DNA of 64,000 nucleotides, taken from positions 706,923 to 770,922 of the forward strand of contig CATQGW010000001.1 in assembly GCA_958295515.1 (NCBI GenBank), in the 5' to 3' direction. The stretch comes from an uncultured Dehalococcoidia bacterium. Its GTDB lineage: Bacteria > Chloroflexota > Dehalococcoidia > Bin125. Made by a program: the position numbers and the translations under genes. Shown here in pieces: positions 51,636-60,504 of this stretch (its first letter is position 1; the number at the start of each line of letters is the position of its first letter). The notes beneath the pieces were generated by a model, which was not told where the DNA came from, did no database searches, and worked only from the letters and a program-made list of their open reading frames with translations.

Positions 51636-54600
51636 ATGGCTATTCAACGACTGCTTGTCGCGAACCGCGGCGAAATTGCGATTCGGATTCTGCGCACTGC
51701 GGCGGAGATGGAGATCGAGACGGCGGCGATCCACTCGGTTGACGACGCAGCGTCGCAGCACATTCAGCATGCGGACCTGCGGATTCCGCTTGAGGGGATT
51801 GGCCCGGCGGCCTATCTGGACATTGCCCAGATTGTGGAGCGGGCGGGCGAGCAGGGGTGCGACGCGATTCACCCGGGCTACGGCTTTCTGGCGGAGAACG
51901 CGGATTTTGCGCGGGCGTGCGAGGAGGCGGGGATCACGTTTGTGGGGCCGTCGCCGGCGGCGCTGGCGCTGTTCGGGGACAAGGCGCGGGCGCGCACGTT
52001 GGCGGCGGCGCGCGGCGCGCCGATTCTGAGCGGCAGCGACCACGCGGTGGATTTGGATGGGGCGCGGGCGTTCTTCGAGCAGCTTGAGCGGCGTCCGATG
52101 GTGATCAAGGCGGTCGCGGGGGGCGGCGGTCGCGGGATGCGGGCGGTGACCGAGGCGGACCAGATCGCCGATGCGTTCGAGCGCTGCACGCGCGAGGCGC
52201 AGGCGGCGTTCGGCAACGGGGCGCTGTTCGTGGAGCGGTTTATTCCGCGGGCGCGGCACATCGAGGTGCAGATTGCGGCGGATCAGCATGGCGCGGTGAG
52301 CCATGTGGGCGAGCGGGAATGCACGATTCAGCGGCGCTATCAGAAGCTGATCGAGATTGCACCGAGTCCGACGCTTGACGATGAGCTGCGCGAGCGGATC
52401 AGCGCGCACGCGGTGGAGCTGGCGGCGGCGGGCGGCTACAGCAATCTCGGCACCTTTGAGTTTCTCGTCGACGCCGACGCGGAGCAGAGCGGCCAGAGCG
52501 CGTTCGCGTTTATCGAGGCGAACGCGCGGCTGCAGGTGGAGCACACGGTGACCGAGGAGGTGACGGGGCTGGATCTGGTGCAGTGCCAGCTGCGGATCGC
52601 GGAGGGGGCGACGCTGGCGGAGTTGGGGCTGGCTACGCCGCCGCCGCGGCGCGGGTTCGCGATTCAGGCGCGTGTCAATCTGGAGCGGATGCGCGAGGAC
52701 GGGGAAGTGCGGCCGGCGGCCGGGGCGCTGCGCAGCTTCCGTCCGCCGTCCGGGCCGGGCGTGCGGGTGGATACCTACGGCTACGCGGGCTACGCGGCGA
52801 ATCCGAACTTCGACTCGTTGATCGCGAAGGTGATCACGCGCACGGCGAGCGACGATTTCGATGATGCGGTGCGGCGCGCGCGGCGCGCGCTGAACGAGTT
52901 TGAGCTGAGCGGCGCAGAGTCGAATCTGCCGTTCCTGCGCAACATTCTGGCGCATCCGGAGTTTCTGGCGGGCGAGGTGCATACGCGCTGGATTGATGAT
53001 CGGGTCGGCGAGTTGGCGGGGAGCTCCGATAACGGCGTGTCGGGAGAGGGAGCGGATGGAGCCTGGGCGGGGGCGAAGGTGGCCAACCAGGCGCAGGATC
53101 CGCTGGCGGCGCTGGATTTCTTTCGGCAGGGCGCGGATGCGGCTTCGCTTGATGTCAATCGGGGGCTGGAGGCGAACCAAGCGGTTGGGCATGCGCCGGA
53201 GATCATTGGTCCGCTGGGCACGGAGGCGCTGCGCGCGCCGATTCAGGGCACGATCATTGAAATCCTGGTCGCCGAGGGCGATAGCGTCGCGGCCGGCCAG
53301 GACGTGATCATCATGAACGCGATGAAGATGGAGCATGTGCTGCAGGCGGAGTTGGGCGGGATCGTGCGGGAGCTGACCGTTTCGGTTGGGGACATTATTT
53401 GGGAGAGCCACCCGCTGGCGTTCATCGAGCCGGCGGATGTGGGGCCGGCGCAGGACGGCGGCGGCGATGAGATTGACCTCGACTACATCCGTCCCGATCT
53501 GGCGCTGGCTAATGAGCGGCACGAGATCATCCTCGATCACCGCCGGCCGGCGGCGGTTGAGCGGCGGCATGGGAAGGGCAAGCGGACGGCGCGGGAGAAT
53601 ATCGCGCAGTTGGTTGATGAGGGCGAGCCGTGGAGCCGCTGGAGCGAGTACATGCCGCTGGGCGTGGCGGGGCAGCGGCGCGTGCGCAGCTGGCAGGAGC
53701 TGCGCGAGAAGTCGCCGGCCGACGGGCTGATTTGCGGCGTGGGTTCGGTCAACGGCGATCGCTTCGATTCGCATACGGCGACGACCGCGATCATCAGCTA
53801 CGACGAGATGGTCTGGGCCGGCACGCAGGGCATTCGAGGGCACGAGAAGACGGACCGGATGGTGGAGATTGCGCACCGCCTGCTGTCGCCGCTGATCTTC
53901 ATCGCGGAGGGCGCGGGCGGTCGCTCGGGCGACACGGACTGGCAATACACGCGGGTGGCGGCGCGCAACGTTCGGACCTTCGAGCGGCTGGCGGAGCTGT
54001 CGGGGCGGGTGCCGATGGTCTCGATCACGGCGGGGCGCTGCTTCGCGGGGAACGCCTCGATGCTGGGGATGTGCGACATCATCATTGCGACGGAAGGCTC
54101 GAATATTGCGATGGGCGGTCCGGCGGTGATTGAGGGCGGCGGGCTGGGGCTGTTTCTGCCGGAAGAGTTGGGGCCGATGTCGCAGCAGGTGCCGAACGGG
54201 GTGGTGGACATTTTCGTCAAGGACGAGGAAGCGGCGATGGCGGCGGCGAAGCAGTACATCTCCTACTTCCAGGGCGCGGTGGAGGACTGGAGTTGCCAGG
54301 ATCAGCGGCTGCTGCGGCATGTGATTCCGGAGAATCGGCTGCGCACCTACGACGTGCGGAAGGTGATTGAGCTGCTGGCGGACGATGATTCGGTGCTGGA
54401 GCTGCGGCCGGAGTTCGGGGTGGGGATGGTCACGGCGCTGATTCGCGTGGAGGGGCGGCCGCTGGGGGTGGTCGCGAACAACAACATGCACCTGGGCGGC
54501 GCGGTGGACAGCGACGGCTCGGACAAGCTGGCGCGCTTTGCGCAGATTTGCGATTGCTGGAATATCCCGCTGATCACGCTGGTGGACACGCCGGGGATGA

Positions 54601-55061
54601 TGGTGGGGCCGGAGGTGGAGAAGACGGCGCTGGTGCGGCACTGCCACCGGGTGTTCGTGTCGCTGGCGAATCTGACGACGCCGAAGCTGACGCTGACGCT
54701 GCGCAAGTGCTACGGGCTGGGCGGTCTGGCGATGCTGGCGGGCAGCACGGAGGCGTCGCTGTTCAACGTGACGTGGCCGACGGGCGAATACGGGGGGATG
54801 AATTTGGAGGCCGGAGTGAAGCTGGGCGCGCGTGCGCAGCTGGAGCAGATTGAGGATCTCGAGGAGCGCTCGCGGGTCTACGAGCAGATGGTGGCGGAGG
54901 CCTACGAGCGTGGCTCGGCGCTGAACGCGGCGGCGGTGCTGGAGTTGGACGATGTGATTGATCCGGCGGACACGCGGCAGTGGATAGTGCGGCTGCTGGA
55001 CGCGGCGCCGAACAGCGCGCCGATCCGCGAGGGGCGGCGGCCGTACATCGATAGCTGGTAG
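51636..55061 (+). CDS. single-chain acyl-CoA carboxylase (BC-BCCP-CT fusion)
   Basis: An 1141-residue biotin enzyme that carboxylates acyl-CoA. Biotin carboxylase occupies about 1-450 (LLVANRGEIAIRIL, the Gly-rich GGGGRGMR, HIEVQI, EVTGLDLVQ). The biotin carrier domain is at about 520-600 with Lys 564 in AMKME. Carboxyltransferase occupies about 620-1141 (VGSVNGDRF, GGRSGD, SITAGRCFAGNA, GGVVDIF-type and LVDTPGMMVG motifs). This order matches the long-chain acyl-CoA carboxylases described as single-chain enzymes. ATG 51636 is preferred over TTG 51630. The preferred acyl chain is unknown. Confidence 0.93.
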   Translation: MAIQRLLVANRGEIAIRILRTAAEMEIETAAIHSVDDAASQHIQHADLRIPLEGIGPAAYLDIAQIVERAGEQGCDAIHPGYGFLAENADFARACEEAGITFVGPSPAALALFGDKARARTLAAARGAPILSGSDHAVDLDGARAFFEQLERRPMVIKAVAGGGGRGMRAVTEADQIADAFERCTREAQAAFGNGALFVERFIPRARHIEVQIAADQHGAVSHVGERECTIQRRYQKLIEIAPSPTLDDELRERISAHAVELAAAGGYSNLGTFEFLVDADAEQSGQSAFAFIEANARLQVEHTVTEEVTGLDLVQCQLRIAEGATLAELGLATPPPRRGFAIQARVNLERMREDGEVRPAAGALRSFRPPSGPGVRVDTYGYAGYAANPNFDSLIAKVITRTASDDFDDAVRRARRALNEFELSGAESNLPFLRNILAHPEFLAGEVHTRWIDDRVGELAGSSDNGVSGEGADGAWAGAKVANQAQDPLAALDFFRQGADAASLDVNRGLEANQAVGHAPEIIGPLGTEALRAPIQGTIIEILVAEGDSVAAGQDVIIMNAMKMEHVLQAELGGIVRELTVSVGDIIWESHPLAFIEPADVGPAQDGGGDEIDLDYIRPDLALANERHEIILDHRRPAAVERRHGKGKRTARENIAQLVDEGEPWSRWSEYMPLGVAGQRRVRSWQELREKSPADGLICGVGSVNGDRFDSHTATTAIISYDEMVWAGTQGIRGHEKTDRMVEIAHRLLSPLIFIAEGAGGRSGDTDWQYTRVAARNVRTFERLAELSGRVPMVSITAGRCFAGNASMLGMCDIIIATEGSNIAMGGPAVIEGGGLGLFLPEELGPMSQQVPNGVVDIFVKDEEAAMAAAKQYISYFQGAVEDWSCQDQRLLRHVIPENRLRTYDVRKVIELLADDDSVLELRPEFGVGMVTALIRVEGRPLGVVANNNMHLGGAVDSDGSDKLARFAQICDCWNIPLITLVDTPGMMVGPEVEKTALVRHCHRVFVSLANLTTPKLTLTLRKCYGLGGLAMLAGSTEASLFNVTWPTGEYGGMNLEAGVKLGARAQLEQIEDLEERSRVYEQMVAEAYERGSALNAAAVLELDDVIDPADTRQWIVRLLDAAPNSAPIREGRRPYIDSW

Positions 55062-55106
55062 GGGTTGGTTGCGGGGCGATTGCCGGCGGCTGGAGCGTTT
55101 GTTCTG

Positions 55107-55940
55107 CTACGTGGGAGCCGGGGGGTGGTCAGGGGGCGGGGGGGGTTTGAGTCGTTCGGCCTTGCCGGACGCGATGTCGTTGCTGAGCTGGTCGGCGATG
55201 GCGGTGATGGGGTCGTCGCCGGGGCTGATCGGGTGGCCGGCCAGGTAGTTGGCCAGGCGGTCGGCCATGTCCTCGTCGAGGTGCTCGGCCAAATAGTCGG
55301 AAATTTCCGACATTTCGGGGATTTGGGGCGGTTCCTTATCTGGTCGGGGGGGTTGGGGGGCGTTCGATGTTGTTCGATCCTGATCGATTGTGATCGATTG
55401 TGATCGATCCTGATCGATTGTGATCGACTGTGATCGATCCTGATCGATTTTGATCGATTTTGATCGATCAGGATCGATTGTGTTCGACGGTATTTGGTCC
55501 TGTTCGGCGAGGGGATCGGGGTTGGCGAGTTGGTCGTCGTCGTATTCGGCGAGCTGTTTGGGTCGTGAGAGGGTGCCGAGCTTGGTGATTTGAGCGGCGG
55601 TCTGGCGCAGTTCGCGGCAGATGAGGACGAAGTCGCGGTGGTTAAAGGGTTGTCCGGGGCGGGAGGAGCTGCTGGTGGCGAGTAGGTTGCGGAGCGCGGC
55701 GAGGGCGGAGAGGAGGGAGTCGTCGGCGGCCTGTTTTTTGATGGCTAGCCATTGTTCTTCGAGCAGGCGGAGGTCGAGGTGGATGGTGGATGGGGAGACG
55801 CCGAGGTGTTGGGCGATTTGGCGGATGGTGGCGCCGTTCTCGCGGAGCTGGTGTGCGTCGAGGATGCGCCGGCGTCGGCGGGACGCGGGGATGGCGGTGG
55901 TGGGGTGGTGGGTGGTGGCGCGAGGGTTGGTGCTGGTCAC
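55107..55940 (-). CDS. HTH protein with an internal 10-bp repeat-encoded segment
   Basis: A 277-residue protein of unknown family. Residues 36-62 form a clear helix-turn-helix (GATIRQIAQHLGVSPSTIHL), followed by a helical region (63-125) reminiscent of phage small-terminase or transposon-linked regulators. Residues about 150-190 are the repeat SQSITIDQDR produced by a 10-bp DNA array. The C-terminus is acidic then Pro-rich. The only plausible start is GTG 55940, which lies in the left edge of a dispersed repeat unit; no ribosome-binding site is evident. Possibly mobile-element derived. Confidence 0.6.
   Translation of the reverse strand: MTSTNPRATTHHPTTAIPASRRRRRILDAHQLRENGATIRQIAQHLGVSPSTIHLDLRLLEEQWLAIKKQAADDSLLSALAALRNLLATSSSSRPGQPFNHRDFVLICRELRQTAAQITKLGTLSRPKQLAEYDDDQLANPDPLAEQDQIPSNTIDPDRSKSIKIDQDRSQSITIDQDRSQSITIDQDRTTSNAPQPPRPDKEPPQIPEMSEISDYLAEHLDEDMADRLANYLAGHPISPGDDPITAIADQLSNDIASGKAERLKPPPPPDHPPAPT
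55361..55490. repeat. 10-bp iteron-like array, about 13 units
   Basis: Ten units of TGATCGAT-NN in exact 10-base phase run from 55381 to 55480, with two degenerate units before (55361-55380) and one after. Each holds a GATC and most an ATCGAT. It lies in the coding sequence of the HTH protein. Confidence 0.92.
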
Positions 55941-56560
55941 GGCGAGATACCCGCGGCAAGCGCGGGTATGACGGAGATGAGGGCGCGGGTGTGACGGAAG
56001 GCGGGGGTGGGTGTGATGGAGGTGGCGTGGTGGGTGGCGGCGCGAGGGTTGGTGCTGGTCACGGCGAGATACCCGCGGCAAGCGCGGGTATGACGGAATT
56101 TTGGGGGCGCGGGTGTGACGGGAGGCGGGCGTGGGTGTGGTGGGTGGTGGCGCGAGGGTTGGTGGTGGTCACGGCGAGATACCCGCGGCAAGCGCGGGTA
56201 TGACGGAATTTTGAGGGCGCGGGGATGGCGGAAGGCGGGGGTGGGTGTGATGGTGGTGGCGTGGTTGGTGGTGGAGTGGGGGTTGGTGCTGGTCACGGCG
56301 GGATACCCGCGGCAAGCGCGGGTATGACGGAATTTTGAGGGCGCGGGTGTGACGGAGATGGGGCGCGGGTGTGATGGTGGTGGCGTGGTGGGTGGCGGGG
56401 CGTGGGTTGGTGCTGGTCACGGCGGGATACCCGCGGCAAGCGCGGGTATGACGGAGATGGGGGCGCGGGTGTGACGGAGAAGGGGGCGTGGGTGTGACGG
56501 AAGGCGGGGGTGGGTGTGATGGGGGTGGGGGCGGGTGTGACGGAATTTTGGGGGCGCGGC
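55924..56560. repeat. array of five ~110-124-bp units with palindromic cores
   Basis: Palindrome cores (arms ATACCCGCG and CGCGGGTAT around GCAAG) lie at 55947-55969, 56069-56091, 56179-56201, 56303-56325 and 56427-56449. The units also share GGTTGGTG(C/G)TGGTCACGGCG to the left and G-rich spacers with GGGCGCGGGTGTGACGGA. The left part resembles the 5' end of the HTH gene. This fills the 680-base gap up to the ABC permease gene at 56620; I see no credible gene in it. Confidence 0.9.
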
Positions 56561-56619
56561 TAGACTGCGGCGGTTGAAGGTTGGCGGTGGTCGTGGTTGG
56601 CCGCCGTGTGGGGTGAGCG

Positions 56620-57549
56620 ATGCAGTTTGTCAACCTGCTTGTGGTTCGCCTGATTCAGACGATTCTGGTTGTCTGGATTGTGGTCAGCATCGTCTTCATC
56701 GTGTCGCGGCTGATTGGCAATCCGGCGCAGTCGCTGCTCCCGTTCGACGCGACCAACGAGGAGATTGAGGCGATCACGGAACGGCTGGGGTTGAACGATC
56801 CGCTGATCGAGCAGTACGGGCGGTTCATCGTCGACGCGGCGCAGCTGGATTTCGGCTATTCCTTCCACCGCACGGGGGCGGCGATTGATCAGGTGGGCTC
56901 GAAGGTGCTGGGCACGGTGAAGCTGACCGCCGCGGGCTTGGTGGTGGCGCTGGCGCTGGGGCTGCCGCTGGGGCTCCTCGCCGCGTTGCGGCGCGGCTCG
57001 CCGATTGACTGGCTGGCGCGGGTGATCGCGGTGATTGGTCAGGCGACGCCGAGTTTCTGGCTGGGGCTGATGCTGATCTTCTTCCTTGCGACGAGGGTGG
57101 ACTGGTTCCCCACGGCCGGCGCGGAGGGGTTCCGGGCGCTGGTGCTGCCGGCGATTGCGCTGGGGCTGCTCTCGGCGGCGGGCTTCATGCGCCTGACCCG
57201 CTCGGGGATGATCGACGTGATGAACACCGATTTCATCCGCACCGCGCGGGCCAAGGGGCTCACCGAGCGGGCGGTGATCCTGCGCCACGGCCTGCGCCAC
57301 GCGCTGATCCCGGTGATGACGATTCTGGGCATTGAGCTGGGGCGGTTGATCGCCGGTTCGGTGATCATTGAAGTGGTCTTCTCCTGGCCCGGGATCGGTC
57401 GGCTGATGATTGAGTCGATCTTCCAATCCGACTATCCCACGGTGCAGGCCGGGGTGGCGGTGATCGCAGCGGCGATCGCGCTGGGCAACCTGCTGGTCGA
57501 CATTTCCTACCGCTACATTGACCCGCGCATTCGAACGGCGGAACTCTGA
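56620..57549 (+). CDS. ABC transporter permease, peptide/nickel type (DppB-like)
   Basis: A 309-residue inner-membrane permease of the dipeptide/oligopeptide/nickel importer class: six hydrophobic helices, an N-terminal DUF-type segment ending GLNDPLIEQYGRFI, GYSFHRTG, the ATPSFWLGLM region, and the EAA loop TDFIRTARAKGLTERAVILRHGLRHALIP (residues about 205-233). It overlaps the next permease by one base (TGATG at 57547-57551). First gene of the dpp-type operon. Confidence 0.94.
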   Translation: MQFVNLLVVRLIQTILVVWIVVSIVFIVSRLIGNPAQSLLPFDATNEEIEAITERLGLNDPLIEQYGRFIVDAAQLDFGYSFHRTGAAIDQVGSKVLGTVKLTAAGLVVALALGLPLGLLAALRRGSPIDWLARVIAVIGQATPSFWLGLMLIFFLATRVDWFPTAGAEGFRALVLPAIALGLLSAAGFMRLTRSGMIDVMNTDFIRTARAKGLTERAVILRHGLRHALIPVMTILGIELGRLIAGSVIIEVVFSWPGIGRLMIESIFQSDYPTVQAGVAVIAAAIALGNLLVDISYRYIDPRIRTAEL

Positions 57550-58448
57550 TGGCCGCGCGCGCTGCCGAAGCGACGGTGGAGATGCGCCCGCGCCGGCGTC
57601 TGCGGCGCCCGCGTCACATGCGCCGCTGGCTGCTCGTGATGCCGCCGCTCTCGGTCATGCTGATCTTTCTGGTCTTCGGCATTTTCGCCGATCTGATTGC
57701 GCCGGGGGATCCGGGCCATACGAACGTGCTGGCGCGGCTCGAACACCCGGTCTTCGACGGGGGGACGAGCGAGCACTGGTTGGGCACCGACCATGTGGGG
57801 CGGGACATCTGGACGCGGATTGTGCATGGCGCGCGGGTCTCGCTGATTGTGGTGGCGATCGTGGTGCCCGGCGCGGCGATTTTCGGCACCACGGTGGGGC
57901 TGGTGGCGGGCTGGCGCAGCGGCAAGCTTGGGCAGTTGCTGATGCGCTACGTGGATGTGCAGCTGGCGATGCCGGCGATTCTCTTCGCGGTGCTGCTGGG
58001 CGCGGCGCTGGGCGCATCGCTGACCAATGTGATTCTGATTTTGCTGGTCTGGACCTGGACGGCGTATGCGCGGCTGGTGCGGGCGGAGGTGCTTTCGCTG
58101 AAGGAGCGGGAATTTGTGCTGGCCTCGATGGCGGCGGGCGCGAGCAATTTCTGGATTATGCGTAAGCAGTTGCTGCCCAATGTGTTCAACACGGTGGTGG
58201 TGATCATGACGCTGGAGATTCCGATTGTGATCGTGGCCGAGGCTTCGCTGTCGTTCCTCGGGGTGGGCGCGCCGGTTGAGCAGGCGACGTGGGGGCGGAT
58301 GATCACGGAGGCGCGCAACTATCTGACGCAGGCCTGGTGGGTGATGTGGATGCCGGGCATAGCGCTGATGCTGGTGGCGTTGTGCGGAAATTTGGTCGGC
58401 GACTGGCTGCGGGACCTGCTGGATCCGCGGTTGCGTAACCTCGGCTGA
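57549..58448 (+). CDS. ABC transporter permease, peptide/nickel type (DppC-like)
   Basis: A 299-residue partner permease with a long N-terminal loop containing HWLGTDHVGRDIWTRIVHGAR (residues about 77-97), typical of DppC/OppC, and an EAA loop LSLKEREFVLASMAAGASNFWIM (about 182-204). Translationally coupled to the DppB-like gene. The substrate-binding protein follows after 95 bases. A small hairpin (GCGCT, TAG, AGCGC at 58490-58502) lies in that gap. Confidence 0.94.
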   Translation: MAARAAEATVEMRPRRRLRRPRHMRRWLLVMPPLSVMLIFLVFGIFADLIAPGDPGHTNVLARLEHPVFDGGTSEHWLGTDHVGRDIWTRIVHGARVSLIVVAIVVPGAAIFGTTVGLVAGWRSGKLGQLLMRYVDVQLAMPAILFAVLLGAALGASLTNVILILLVWTWTAYARLVRAEVLSLKEREFVLASMAAGASNFWIMRKQLLPNVFNTVVVIMTLEIPIVIVAEASLSFLGVGAPVEQATWGRMITEARNYLTQAWWVMWMPGIALMLVALCGNLVGDWLRDLLDPRLRNLG

Positions 58449-58543
58449 TCGGAAACCGTGCGTGCGACGCCTGAGATGTCGTAGGGTATGCGCTTAGAGC
58501 GCGGGCGCTGACCGTTCGCGCGTGTCTTGGAGGAGGCCACGGA

Positions 58544-60472
58544 ATGTCTGAGCGAAATTATTGGACGCGCATGCGCCGGCGGCGGATGTCGCGCCGCACA
58601 CTGTTGGCCGCGAGCTCGCGGGCCGGTGTAGGGGCGGCGGGGCTGGCGCTGGTGGGCTGCGGGGACGATGACGACGACGATCAGCAGGGGGTGATGCAGG
58701 CTGCGCCGCAGCAGGATCAGCCGGAGCCGCAGCCCGCGCAGCAGCAACAGCAGCAGACGATGCAGGCGCAGCAGACGACGCAGCAGCAGCAGGTTGAGCA
58801 GCAGGCGCAGCAAGTCGAGCAGCAGGAGGCGCAAGAGGGGACTGTCGAGGCGATCGAGCGCGACGAGACGGATGTGGATGAGGAGGCGACGGAGCCCGAG
58901 GTAGACCTCGATGCGACCGTCCGCGTGGCGATTGGCCGCTACACGGCGGGGCTGGATCCGCAGCGCTCCGGTTCGCAGACGAACTACGTGAACGGGGCCT
59001 GCACGTTCGACTCGGGGATGTCGAACCACCCGGAGACGGCGGCGCTGGAGCCGAATCTGGTGGAGGCGATCGAGATTGTGGATCCGACGAACCTGATCAT
59101 GCGGGTGACGCCGGGGATCAAGTTCCACAGCGGGGCGCCGTACACGGCGGAGGATCTGCAGTTCAACTTTGAGCGGGTCGCGGGCGCGGCGGCCTACCAC
59201 GAGGGCGGCGAGGCGAGCGACCACTCGAATCAGTGGGCGACGGCGCGCGGCACGTTCGGCACGACGAATTTCGCCAGCTACAGCGTGCAGGACGAGCTCA
59301 CGTTCCTGGTGGAGACGCCGGCGCCGAACGCGTCGCTGGCGGGCTCGATCATGTCGGGCGCGGTGCGCCACATGTCGAAGGCATACGTGGAGGAGAACGG
59401 CGACGAGTTCGTGGACACGGTGAACGCGGTGGGCACGGGTCCGTTCCGCTTCGCGGAGCACATCCCGGATGTGGGCTTCAAGTGGACGCGCTACGAGGAG
59501 TATCACAAGGGCCGCGACGCGCTGGCGGGGCCGCGGCTGGCCTGGTACCGGGATCTGGATGTGGAAATTCGTCCGGAGCCGCTCGCGCAGATCGCGGGGA
59601 TCGAAGCGGGCGAGATCGACGTGGTCTACAACCTGCCGACCGATGTGGTGGAGCCGTACAACGGGGACGACCGCTTCAAGGTGCTCTACGGCCCGGCCAG
59701 CAACCCGACGCACTACGTGATGTTCAACACGCACGAGTCGGTGGCGGAGGTGGATGGGGAGCCGAATCCGTTCCTGGACATCCGGGTGCGTGAGGCGGCG
59801 AATCTGGCGATCAACCGCGAGGCGATCATCGAGGGTCTGCTGACGGGCAGCGAGAAGCCGGCCTACGGCCCCTACGCGGGCACGATTGGCTACCCGAAGG
59901 AAGCGCTGGAGTCGCGCTATCACGGCTACGACCCGGAGCGCGCGAAGCAGCTGCTGGCGGAGGCGGGCTACCCGGACGGGATCGATATCGACCTGCACAT
60001 CGTGACCGACTTCCAGCCGATCGTGCCGATTCTGTCGCTGGTGGTGCAGCAGGATTTGGAGGCGGTGGGCATCCGCACGACGATCGTCGAGTACCTCAGT
60101 TCGGAGTACTTCCGCACGGTGCGCACGTTCGAGAAGCCGGGGTTGTTCTGGTTCTTCACGAACAGCATCGCGGAGCCGGAGACGGTGATCGGCTCGGGGA
60201 TCAACGAGAACGGCTTCTACGCGGTCTCGGTGTACCCGGAGACGAACATCCAGGAGCTCTACATCGCGCAGAACCAGGCGCTGGATCCGGCCGAACGCGC
60301 GGCGCTGCTCGAGGATTTCTACGTGACGTTCTACGAGAACTACTCGTGGATCTTCCTGACCGAGGTCTCGGCGGCGACGATGACGGCGGCGAACGTCAAC
60401 TGGCCGGTCGGCTCGGCCGAGCTGCGCGGCGAGGGCACGCTGACCAAGATTCAGAAGCTGCGGAACGCCTAG
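58544..60472 (+). CDS. ABC transporter substrate-binding lipoprotein (family 5), Q-rich linker
   Basis: A 642-residue solute-binding protein. A Tat-like signal (SRRTLLAAS) leads to the lipobox LVGC (Cys about 38), then a run of Asp and a Gln-rich linker (about 46-100, over 25 Gln), and the SBP_bac_5 fold (about 120-642) with LVEAIEIVDPTNL, VREAANLAINREAI and the C-terminal domain. Peptide or opine-like ligands are typical. GGAGGAGG precedes ATG 58544. No ATPase genes are in the cluster. Confidence 0.92.
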   Translation: MSERNYWTRMRRRRMSRRTLLAASSRAGVGAAGLALVGCGDDDDDDQQGVMQAAPQQDQPEPQPAQQQQQQTMQAQQTTQQQQVEQQAQQVEQQEAQEGTVEAIERDETDVDEEATEPEVDLDATVRVAIGRYTAGLDPQRSGSQTNYVNGACTFDSGMSNHPETAALEPNLVEAIEIVDPTNLIMRVTPGIKFHSGAPYTAEDLQFNFERVAGAAAYHEGGEASDHSNQWATARGTFGTTNFASYSVQDELTFLVETPAPNASLAGSIMSGAVRHMSKAYVEENGDEFVDTVNAVGTGPFRFAEHIPDVGFKWTRYEEYHKGRDALAGPRLAWYRDLDVEIRPEPLAQIAGIEAGEIDVVYNLPTDVVEPYNGDDRFKVLYGPASNPTHYVMFNTHESVAEVDGEPNPFLDIRVREAANLAINREAIIEGLLTGSEKPAYGPYAGTIGYPKEALESRYHGYDPERAKQLLAEAGYPDGIDIDLHIVTDFQPIVPILSLVVQQDLEAVGIRTTIVEYLSSEYFRTVRTFEKPGLFWFFTNSIAEPETVIGSGINENGFYAVSVYPETNIQELYIAQNQALDPAERAALLEDFYVTFYENYSWIFLTEVSAATMTAANVNWPVGSAELRGEGTLTKIQKLRNA

Positions 60473-60504
60473 CGCAGGTCTAGCGCAGGAGAGGGAGCGG
60501 CGCG

